DNA of 64,000 bases, taken from CAZBQJ01 sp964494085. Its GTDB lineage: Bacteria; Patescibacteriota; Gracilibacteria; UBA1369. Positions 17,162-24,228 of this stretch are shown in pieces. How positions within the stretch are numbered: the stretch's first letter is position 1; the number at the start of each line of letters is the position of its first letter. The position numbers were made by a program, and so were the translations under genes. The stretch is from assembly GCA_964494085.1 (NCBI GenBank), contig CAZBQJ010000001.1:186001-250000 (forward strand), written 5' to 3'. Below the pieces are notes generated by a model. The model searched no databases and was not told the DNA's origin. It was given only the letters and a program-made list of their open reading frames with translations.

Positions 17162-19192
17162 TTAAATACTGGCCTCCAAATCAGCGGTAGCCGGTTGGTC
17201 CTGAATGATCACAGTCAAATCGCCATCACCGCCCTTAGTTTCCTGAACTAATTGGTTGTTTTCCTGTTCTTCTAATTGCTTATATTCAGGGTAGTTTGCC
17301 AAGATCTTTTCCAAATTATTAATCATACCGTTCTTAGCGTCATTTTCCTCGATATATTGATCAATGGTATTCTGTAATTCTAAAACAGTTTCAAAAGGAA
17401 TCCCATTTTCACGATAGGATTTGATTATATTAACCAGCTTTCTAGCACTGTCATCTTTGACTGCACTGACCAAACCGGCCAAGCGGGAATAATTTTTACT
17501 CTGGACTTCAGACTCGATCGCCGCCAACTGCTTCAATTGTTTAATCTGATCTTTAATCAAGGCAAACAAACTTCCCTCAATTTCAACCTCTTGGGAGTTT
17601 TCCACTTCAATGACCAGATCATCCAGTCCTCTCAAATAAGTACGAAAATCCGCTTCAGCACCTTTCAAATCATTCTTAGCAATTAAATTCTGCATTTCCA
17701 ATAAACGATTTCTGGCTCTATCTAAAAGGTATGTTGCTCGATCAGCCGAACTTCTGGCCAATAAATAGCCGGCATCATTAACAACTTCTTTGACGGTGTA
17801 GAGACGTTCTCCCGGCAACACCAGGCTAAGCGCTTTCCTTTGCAAATTAACCTCTTCTTTCATCTTGGCCAACAAGCTGTCGGCTTGACCAGCATCAGCA
17901 GCATACAATTGATCAAAACCAGCCATGATCTCTCCTAATGCAGTTTTATATTGAATCAGAAAAGGAGTGGCCTGATGTCGATAATTATTAGTATTATTCG
18001 CTTTGGTCAAAAATTCCTGAGCTTTAATCACACCTAACTGTACAACTAAAAATCGTTGTCTGGCAGCCTCCACATCCGCATTGGCAAACAATGCTTGAGT
18101 TTTATCTTTAAAGTTGGCGATAACACTGAAAGCATCATCAGATGAATCAACCGCCAGGGAAATAAATTGCTTATTCTCCAGTTTCAATTTCTCTTGATGC
18201 TGTTTATCCAGATTCAGATTGGAAACTACCCAACGATCGGTTTGCTGAGGATTTCTCTGGACAACCACATCAGTCAGTACATTGGCAATCAGCACAGGCT
18301 GATCTTTAACTTCGGCGGTAAACCCGGCAACAATCGGCTGAATATTGTTGATTGCGGCAGATTTCTTACTGACATCAACGACATTATCAAAAACCGCTAC
18401 AACAGTAGAATTTTCCTTGGTAGTGAGTTCAAAAGCCGCTCTACTACTAACATTGGTAAAAGCATTATCAGTTTCCACCGTAAACCTTGACTCACTATCG
18501 ATCAGATTATAAACAGATGCCCAGATTTGACCTGAAGTCAGTGCTAAATCCACTTGAGTTTGAGCAGCATTATTAGGTCGAACATAAAGTCTTTTAATGT
18601 GTAGAGAAGTATTTTCTCCCAATCTGGTCAAACTATCATCCAGGTAACGGATTGTCACAAAGCTGTTTATTCCCGTAAAGATCAAATCCCCCTCTTCCAA
18701 AGCAAAATCATTGTTAGCAGACATTGTTTTGCCATTTCTATTAATAAATACTTGTCCTTCTACGTTCTCCAAAAAAGTCCACTTGGAAGCTCTGGTAACT
18801 CTAAAATCCACTGGAGAAACAACAAAAGTAGTTAAAGCCAACAGCAAAATCATCATCGAAGCCAAACCGGCCCTCCAACTACGGAAAGCCCAACGCCAAG
18901 GCTGTCTCTTTAGATTTGCTCGAGCCATCACCGAATCATAAATCATTCTTCGTTTCTGAATACTTAAGAGATTCCCTTTGGTTAATTTTGAAACTCTGGC
19001 CGTTAAACCGGTCTCTTTTTCCGGACTTTCATCCAGCCAATCAATAGCTTCAAAAAGCTCACTTTTCATCAGGTCCTTCTGGCTTACAGACAAAAAATCA
19101 TCACCGGCCAGTGTGGTCAGTCGAGTAGATAACAGTTCTAGTTCCTGTTTATCTTCTTTAGGTTCAGCAGATTTTTTCAACCATTTCCACAT
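17162..19192 (-). CDS. FecR-domain membrane protein, likely partner of the ECF sigma factor
   Basis: 676 residues. A cytoplasmic N-terminus of about 100 residues ending RRMIYDSVMARA, one membrane helix (about 112-130), a FecR domain (about 140-250; VEGQVFINRNG, LEEGDLIFTG, IRYLDDSLTRLGENT), then a long helical region (about 360-660). Within that, LVLPGERLYTVKEVVNDAG followed by a helix-rich stretch resembles DUF5667-type extracellular regions linked to ECF sigma genes. It starts 68 bases after the sigma gene. It probably acts as an anti-sigma factor or envelope sensor; that is inferred from position and domain. Confidence 0.7.
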   Translation of the reverse strand: MWKWLKKSAEPKEDKQELELLSTRLTTLAGDDFLSVSQKDLMKSELFEAIDWLDESPEKETGLTARVSKLTKGNLLSIQKRRMIYDSVMARANLKRQPWRWAFRSWRAGLASMMILLLALTTFVVSPVDFRVTRASKWTFLENVEGQVFINRNGKTMSANNDFALEEGDLIFTGINSFVTIRYLDDSLTRLGENTSLHIKRLYVRPNNAAQTQVDLALTSGQIWASVYNLIDSESRFTVETDNAFTNVSSRAAFELTTKENSTVVAVFDNVVDVSKKSAAINNIQPIVAGFTAEVKDQPVLIANVLTDVVVQRNPQQTDRWVVSNLNLDKQHQEKLKLENKQFISLAVDSSDDAFSVIANFKDKTQALFANADVEAARQRFLVVQLGVIKAQEFLTKANNTNNYRHQATPFLIQYKTALGEIMAGFDQLYAADAGQADSLLAKMKEEVNLQRKALSLVLPGERLYTVKEVVNDAGYLLARSSADRATYLLDRARNRLLEMQNLIAKNDLKGAEADFRTYLRGLDDLVIEVENSQEVEIEGSLFALIKDQIKQLKQLAAIESEVQSKNYSRLAGLVSAVKDDSARKLVNIIKSYRENGIPFETVLELQNTIDQYIEENDAKNGMINNLEKILANYPEYKQLEEQENNQLVQETKGGDGDLTVIIQDQPATADLEASI

Positions 19193-19260
19193 TGATCTGA
19201 AATATTTGACGAAAATTAAGTTTGTACAGTCTTCCTAACGGGCAAAAAGAGATTTTGTTA

Positions 19261-19848
19261 CTAATATTTGATACCCATTTCCAGCAATACTCTCTTTAAT
19301 TCTTTTAAAGCCCTGAATTTCAGCACCCGCAAGCTTCCTTCACTCTTTTTCATCACCTGGGCAATTTCCTGATTTTCCAGGCCATTGATAAATGACAGAG
19401 TAATCACTTCCTTATGGGACGACTTCAACCTTTTCAGAGCACTGCGAAGATTCTCTCTACTCAGACTCTGCTCGGCCAAAAAAATCGGACTCGACTCCTG
19501 CCGATGATCCGCTTCATTTGCATCCAATTCCAAATTCGTCCTATTCAAACGATAGTGGTCAATCAATAAATTATGAGCAATCCTAAATAACCAGGAAGCA
19601 AAAGAACTCCCAGCCTTTTTTCTATAAGCCCGAATATTTTCCCACACTTTCAAAAAAACCGTCTCAGTTAAGTCAAAAGCCTCTTCCTGGCTAGTCTTAA
19701 AGAAAAAATACTTATAGATTTTTTCCACATAACAATCATACAGTTGAGCAAAGGCATCACGGTTTCCTGCTTGAAACTCTTGCACTAGTTGCTCGATTTC
19801 CTGCTTCTTATAATCGTCTGGTCTCCCCGTAGTATTTAAATTTAGCAT
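19261..19848 (-). CDS. ECF-type RNA polymerase sigma factor
   Basis: 195 residues from ATG 19848; an in-frame TTG at 19872 would add eight residues. Region 2: FAQLYDCYVEKIYKYFFF ... VFLKVWENI and FASWLFRIAHNLLIDHYR. Region 4: LKSSHKEVITLSFINGLENQ ... LRVLKFRALKELKRVL. No region 3, so an ECF sigma directing polymerase to a special promoter set. It is followed by the FecR-domain protein, a classic sigma/anti-sigma order. It may also read through from the rsmH unit. Confidence 0.9.
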   Translation of the reverse strand: MLNLNTTGRPDDYKKQEIEQLVQEFQAGNRDAFAQLYDCYVEKIYKYFFFKTSQEEAFDLTETVFLKVWENIRAYRKKAGSSFASWLFRIAHNLLIDHYRLNRTNLELDANEADHRQESSPIFLAEQSLSRENLRSALKRLKSSHKEVITLSFINGLENQEIAQVMKKSEGSLRVLKFRALKELKRVLLEMGIKY

Positions 19849-19922
19849 GCTAAATTTTCTTGATGAGGCCAAGCATACTACAGGTTAGCAGAAATTCAAA
19901 TTGCTATTCTGTCAAAAAAGTG

Positions 19923-20318
19923 TCAGTTCGCTTTCGCAATCACGCTATCTCCGAAAATATAGCTAATTTCATTAGGTTTATGCATATGATCCATTGAACC
20001 GCTGGCAATCATCTGATTCATAGCCTTCGCTCTGGATAATGCCAGGTTTTTCAAATCATTCTGGTCCTGTAATTCCTGCTGTGAAATATCCAATCTTTTC
20101 AAAATATATCCTTTAGTAGCATTCTTGTTAAAATCCAATAGGTATAAAGACCCCAAAAGTGCGGTTATAATAAACAATATAACCATTAAAGACATTGGGC
20201 TAATTTCCAGTTTTACCAATTCCGAACTGGCAACTGCAGTTTGACCTTCAACCTGATGGGCTCTCTCCTGTTTGAGGACACTCCTATAGGGGCTGTACCC
20301 GATTAAAATTTTACTCAT
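19923..20318 (-). CDS. ftsL: FtsL-like bitopic membrane protein (paralogue 2, in ftsL position)
   Basis: 131 residues from ATG 20318. A cytoplasmic stretch of about 40, a membrane helix (about 43-61) and a helical external part with KGY at 69-71 and KPNEISYI near the end. It lies 22 bases after rsmH, exactly where ftsL sits in most bacteria; FtsL is a small divisome scaffold that varies strongly in sequence, so position is the main evidence. It is a gap-free paralogue of the protein at 5078-5452. Confidence 0.6.
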   Translation of the reverse strand: MSKILIGYSPYRSVLKQERAHQVEGQTAVASSELVKLEISPMSLMVILFIITALLGSLYLLDFNKNATKGYILKRLDISQQELQDQNDLKNLALSRAKAMNQMIASGSMDHMHKPNEISYIFGDSVIAKAN

Positions 20319-20340
20319 TTTTTTGTTTTTTTTTGGGAAT

Positions 20341-21276
20341 TTATATCCTTTCAGCAATGCGAAGTTTTGCGCTTCTAGAACGAGGATTTTCCATAACCTC
20401 CTCATTCGATGGTCTCAGGGGCTTTTTATTTATTAAACGAAGCTTTGGCTGCAAGTATCTGGTCGTCAATTCATTTGGTAAATTGACAAATTCTCTCGCT
20501 GAATCACGAAAAAAATTCTTCACTATCCGGTCCTCCAAGGAATGATAGGAAACCACCGCCAAGCGGGCTTGAGGATTCATCAATTCGACCGAATCATTCA
20601 AGACCTGCTCCAAACTGGATAATTCTCGGTTAACCTCAATACGCAAGGCCTGAAATACTCTGGTTGCTGGGTGAATCCTCTCCTTTTTTCCTCCTACGGT
20701 TTCCGCGATAAAGTCTGCTAGCTCAGTTGTAGTAGTAAAGTCCTTTTCAGAGCGCCTTTGCAGAATAGCTCTGGCAATCTTGTAAGCGTGTCTTTCCTCA
20801 CCATATTCTCGAAAAATCTTTGTCAATTGCTCTAACCCATAACTATTGATCACATCAGCCGCAGTCAAAGGCTGATCTTTGCCATAACGCATATCCAGTG
20901 GCCCTTCTTTACCAAAAGAAAATCCTCTTTCCGCTAAATCAATTTGAGGAGAAGAAAGGCCCAGATCCAGCATCAAACCGTCGATTTTTTCAATTTTCAA
21001 ATTCTCCAATTCTCTCTTAATATTGGCAAAATTATCGTTCACATAGATCATTTGATCGGAATATTCGGCCAATTTCTCTTTAGCAAGTCGCAAATTTTCC
21101 TGATCCAGATCAAAAGCTACCACCTTCAATCCTTTGGCGGAACGAAGAGCCTCTTCGCTATATCCGCCCAATCCCAACGTACCGTCAACAATAGTTTGCC
21201 CATCACGAAGTTGCAAAGAAGCAATAACTTCCTTCAATAATACCGGTTGGTGATTTGGACTTTTGCTTTGTTCCAT
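20341..21276 (-). CDS. rsmH: 16S rRNA (cytosine-1402-N4)-methyltransferase
   Basis: 311 residues, the usual size. SAM-dependent methylation of C1402 in the decoding centre. Signatures: HQPVLLKEVI, VDGTLGLGGYSEEAL, LMLDLGLSSPQID, GFSFGKEGPLDMRYG and RVFQALRIEVNRELS, then SYHSLEDRIVKNFF. Starts the minus-strand unit rsmH-ftsL. No mraZ precedes it. Promoter at 21351-21377. Confidence 0.95.
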   Translation of the reverse strand: MEQSKSPNHQPVLLKEVIASLQLRDGQTIVDGTLGLGGYSEEALRSAKGLKVVAFDLDQENLRLAKEKLAEYSDQMIYVNDNFANIKRELENLKIEKIDGLMLDLGLSSPQIDLAERGFSFGKEGPLDMRYGKDQPLTAADVINSYGLEQLTKIFREYGEERHAYKIARAILQRRSEKDFTTTTELADFIAETVGGKKERIHPATRVFQALRIEVNRELSSLEQVLNDSVELMNPQARLAVVSYHSLEDRIVKNFFRDSAREFVNLPNELTTRYLQPKLRLINKKPLRPSNEEVMENPRSRSAKLRIAERI

Positions 21277-21350
21277 TTATTTTTCCAAGTTTTGTTCAAA
21301 TCTTCTATACGCTTTCGTACAATTTTTTTGCACGCCTGAACTATCCTCAA

Positions 21351-21377
21351 ATTATAGCCATAAAAGCCGCTTGTCAA
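21351..21377 (-). promoter_or_regulatory. Promoter of rsmH-ftsL
   Basis: Minus strand: TTGACA (21377-21372), 15-base spacer, TATAAT (21356-21351). Both boxes are perfect consensus; the spacer is two bases short of ideal. About 75 bases before the rsmH start. Confidence 0.65.
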
Positions 21378-21418
21378 AGAATTTGCTCAAAACAGTTCAA
21401 CTTTTTTATACTATAAAT

Positions 21419-21605
21419 CCTGAAAACCGAATAGTAGTGGCTTACCAGAAGTATTTAACAGGTAATCAAAAAAAATCTTGTCGTCTTCCCTCCTTATTGC
21501 ATAGTTTTTTTGTGCGAAACGATCAAGACCTCCGTGGACACTAGCAAAATTTAAGCCAAATCTGCAGTCCTTACCGGAAAGCCAATTCATCGATTCCGGT
21601 TTTTG
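21419..21605 (+). ncRNA. Candidate structured RNA (sRNA or gap leader/attenuator)
   Basis: The 370-base gap between rsmH and gap holds no convincing gene. On the plus strand, TTGCTC (21383-21388) and TATACT (21407-21412) could start an RNA near 21419. Nested helices: AAAACCG 21423-21429 with CGGTTTT 21597-21603; TGGCTTA 21438-21444 with TAAGCCA 21552-21558; TCTTGTCG 21476-21483 with CGA-t-CAAGA 21520-21528; an inner GCA/TGC hairpin. A terminator-like hairpin (ACCGGAA 21573-21579, TTCCGGT 21594-21600, then T's) competes with the outer helix. It does not match any RNA family I can recognise. Pairings were found by eye. Confidence 0.35.
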
Positions 21606-21646
21606 TGGTAAACTAGAACAAAGTTAAAAACTTAAAAAATAAAACC

Positions 21647-22660
21647 ATGAATAAACCAAAAGTTGCTATCAATGGCTTCGGCAGAATCGGCAGACAAATT
21701 TTCCGTATCAATTTGGAAAAGGGCTCCCCACTGGATATCGTAGCCATCAATAATATCGGTGATAACAAAACTACCGCACATCTGCTCAAATATGATTCCA
21801 ATTTTGGTACGATGGAAGCCGATATTTCTTGCCCAGATGCCGAGACCATCAAAGTTAATGATCAAATGATCAAATACTTACAGGTTAGAGATCCGGCCCA
21901 ATTACCATGGAAAGATTTAGGAGTAGACATTGTCGTTGAATCAACGGGGCTTTTCACCGACCGAGAAAATGCCTCCAAACATCTTCAGGCCGGCGCCAAA
22001 AAAGTAGTTATTTCCGCACCCGGAAAGGACGTTGATATCACACTTTTAATCGGAGTAAATGAAGATAAATACGATTCAACTACTCATCATATTGTCTCCA
22101 ATGCGTCGTGTACCACCAATTCGATGGCCCCAATTGTCAAAATTCTCCATGAAACCCTTGGTATTGAATATGGTCTGATGACTACCGTTCACGCCTATAC
22201 AAATGATCAGCGTTTACAGGATCTGGAACACAAAGATCTACGTCGTGCTCGTGCCGCCGCCCTTTCGATCATCCCCACCACTACCGGAGCCGCCAAAACA
22301 GTTGGCGAGATCATCCCTGAACTTAAAGGAAAATTAAACGGTCACTCTATTCGTGTTCCCGTGCCGGTGGTTTCTATTCTGGATTTTACCTTCATCGCCA
22401 AACGCCCCACCACAGCCGAAGAAGTGAATTTATTGCTCAAAACCGCCAGTGAAGGTCAACTCAAAGGTATCTTGGATTATAGCATGGAACCATTAGTTTC
22501 TATTGATTACAAAAAAAATCCTCACTCCTCGATTATTGATGCTCTTTCCACGCTGGTCATGGAAGGAAACATGGTTAAATTATTTTCCTGGTATGATAAC
22601 GAATGGGGATATTCTACTCGTACAGTGGAAGTAATCGAGCTAATCGCCAACCAATTATAA
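21647..22660 (+). CDS. gap: Glyceraldehyde-3-phosphate dehydrogenase
   Basis: 337 residues. Oxidises and phosphorylates glyceraldehyde 3-phosphate with NAD(P) in glycolysis. N-terminal nucleotide site INGFGRIGRQIFR, catalytic C155 in SNASCTTNSMAPI, HAYTNDQ, and the C-terminal SWYDNEWGYS. All conserved residues are present. A single-gene unit; a weak extended -10 (TGGTAAACT around 21606-21614) could be its own promoter, or it may be read from 21419 through the candidate RNA structure. Confidence 0.96.
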   Translation: MNKPKVAINGFGRIGRQIFRINLEKGSPLDIVAINNIGDNKTTAHLLKYDSNFGTMEADISCPDAETIKVNDQMIKYLQVRDPAQLPWKDLGVDIVVESTGLFTDRENASKHLQAGAKKVVISAPGKDVDITLLIGVNEDKYDSTTHHIVSNASCTTNSMAPIVKILHETLGIEYGLMTTVHAYTNDQRLQDLEHKDLRRARAAALSIIPTTTGAAKTVGEIIPELKGKLNGHSIRVPVPVVSILDFTFIAKRPTTAEEVNLLLKTASEGQLKGILDYSMEPLVSIDYKKNPHSSIIDALSTLVMEGNMVKLFSWYDNEWGYSTRTVEVIELIANQL

Positions 22661-22666
22661 CCACTC

Positions 22667-22707
22667 TTGCCTAAGCACTTTTAGCACTGTATAATCGCTA
22701 CTGCTAA
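22667..22707 (+). promoter_or_regulatory. hrcA promoter overlapped by a degenerate CIRCE operator
   Basis: TTGCCT (22667-22672), 17-base spacer, TATAAT (22690-22695). A CIRCE-like inverted repeat with the right 9-9-9 spacing covers 22681-22707: left arm TTAGCACTG, right arm TACTGCTAA, versus consensus TTAGCACTC and GAGTGCTAA. The TATAAT begins exactly at the operator's spacer, so bound HrcA would block polymerase. Confidence 0.75.
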
Positions 22708-22737
22708 AGTAGAATTTTTATCTATGTTAATTCGCCA

Positions 22738-23448
22738 ATGAAAATTGATCGCCGTTTAGAGGTACTCAAAGCCATTGTAGAGCATTTTGTGGAAACCGCA
22801 GAACCGGTCGGATCCAACACTATTTTAGTGAGTTACAAGTTCCAGGTCAGCCCGGCCACCATCCGCAACGACATGGCTTCACTGGAAAAAGAGGGACTGA
22901 TCTATCAGCCACACACTTCTGCCGGGCGCATTCCCACCGACCAGGGTTATCGTCTCTTTGTCGAAGGAATGGAAGACAATCAGGTGGCCAACAAAGCGGC
23001 AAAATTCGCTTTGGTTCAAGCTCAGAAGGAAATACAGGTTCATCAAGTTAAACAAAAAATCCATGATCTGGTTTATATGCTTGCTCATGTAACTCAGGTG
23101 GCTAGTTTCGCCACTTTGCCGGACAATCCACGTACTTTCTATATTGGTCTTTCCAATATTATCCGCCAACCGGAATTCGTCGCCGATACCGCTCGTGCCA
23201 GTCAGGTTATCGAAGTGTTTGAACAAAATGACCGCTTTGTAAATATCTTGAAAAACCTGGATATTGATGATTCGGTCAAATTCTTTATTGGTAAAGAAAA
23301 CCTGCTTCCGGAAATCCAAAGCTGTACTCTGATGGTCACCCAGATCAATTACCTCGACCACCAAACCATGATCGGGCTACTCGCTCCTACTCGCACTAAT
23401 TACGCTTTCAATAAAGCCGTACTAGAACAAATTAAATCTCTAATTTAG
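22738..23448 (+). CDS. hrcA: Heat-shock repressor HrcA (short form)
   Basis: 236 residues against about 340 in Bacillus. N-terminal winged helix: RRLEVLKAIVEHFVETAEPVGS and VSPATIRNDMASLEKEGLI, HTSAGRIPTDQGYR. The C-terminal GAF-like part (IGKENLLPEI, then GLLAPTRTNYAFN) is kept, so the shortening is in the middle, probably the inserted dimerisation domain. Represses heat-shock genes by binding CIRCE; its own promoter carries one, as does dnaK. Confidence 0.9.
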   Translation: MKIDRRLEVLKAIVEHFVETAEPVGSNTILVSYKFQVSPATIRNDMASLEKEGLIYQPHTSAGRIPTDQGYRLFVEGMEDNQVANKAAKFALVQAQKEIQVHQVKQKIHDLVYMLAHVTQVASFATLPDNPRTFYIGLSNIIRQPEFVADTARASQVIEVFEQNDRFVNILKNLDIDDSVKFFIGKENLLPEIQSCTLMVTQINYLDHQTMIGLLAPTRTNYAFNKAVLEQIKSLI

Positions 23449-23455
23449 AATCACA

Positions 23456-24127
23456 ATGCAAGATACTAGCTGGGATTCATCTCAAAGTGACGATGAAACA
23501 ACTCCTTCGGTAGAAGAAAATTTCGATTCCTCTCTCACCGATGAAAATGGCCATACCACAAAAATTAATCCGCTAACCGACCAAAGTGATGGCAGCATTC
23601 CACCTGCCACTAATCATGACGACCTGGTCGAAGAATTAGCTATGGCCAAAGCGAAAATCGCCGAACTAACCACTATCAGCCAACAAGCTTTGGCCGATTT
23701 ACAGAATTTCAAAAAGCGTACCGAAGAAGACAAAGCTAACTTTACTGTCTTTGCCAACGAAGCTTTAATTACTGAACTGCTTCCCGCCCTCGACAATATG
23801 GAGCGTGCTCTTGCCCATATCCCCAAGGACCCTGCCGCCAAAGAATGGGCCGAAGGCATCATCGCTATTATGAAACAATTGGAAATGATCCTGGCCAACA
23901 AAGGTCTGGAAAAAATCGAAAGCGAAAGAAAGGATTTTGATCCTCGATTCCACGAAGCTCTGATGACAGAAGAAGGTGAAGAAAATAAAATCATTAGAGA
24001 ACTGGAAAAAGGTTATAAAATCCATAAAAAGATTGTCCGTCGTTCCAAAGTCGCTGTCGGTAATGGACACGACTCAAAGCCCTCTCAAATCGAAGGTCCT
24101 GAATCGACTACCGATCAGTTACAGTAG
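23456..24127 (+). CDS. grpE: DnaK nucleotide-exchange factor GrpE
   Basis: 223 residues, starting 7 bases after hrcA. The first ~60 residues are acidic and disordered; a long coiled coil (about 60-110) leads into the GrpE core with ADLQNFKKRTEED, LLPALDNMERAL, GLEKIESERKDFDPRFHEAL and the C-terminal beta-wing. GrpE releases ADP from DnaK and acts as a thermosensor. Forms hrcA-grpE; dnaK follows with its own CIRCE promoter. No dnaJ is next to dnaK. Confidence 0.93.
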   Translation: MQDTSWDSSQSDDETTPSVEENFDSSLTDENGHTTKINPLTDQSDGSIPPATNHDDLVEELAMAKAKIAELTTISQQALADLQNFKKRTEEDKANFTVFANEALITELLPALDNMERALAHIPKDPAAKEWAEGIIAIMKQLEMILANKGLEKIESERKDFDPRFHEALMTEEGEENKIIRELEKGYKIHKKIVRRSKVAVGNGHDSKPSQIEGPESTTDQLQ

Positions 24128-24154
24128 CCAAAAATTGATAACCTGAACTTTTTC

Positions 24155-24195
24155 TTGATTTCTTAAATCTAGCACTCTATAATTAAGAGTGCTAA
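24155..24195 (+). promoter_or_regulatory. dnaK promoter with near-perfect CIRCE operator
   Basis: TTGATT (24155-24160), 17-base spacer, TATAAT (24178-24183). CIRCE: CTAGCACTC (24169-24177), nine-base spacer beginning TATAAT, GAGTGCTAA (24187-24195). Only the first base of the left arm departs from consensus. Direct HrcA control of dnaK is strongly supported. Confidence 0.93.
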
Positions 24196-24228
24196 ACAAT
24201 AACAGCCAGAAAATTTAACTAAAAAAAT

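Noticed and set aside
21263..21544. 93-residue open frame on the plus strand between rsmH and gap
   Set aside because: It overlaps the rsmH start and its promoter, has no recognisable composition of a protein, and the same bases form the RNA helices described.
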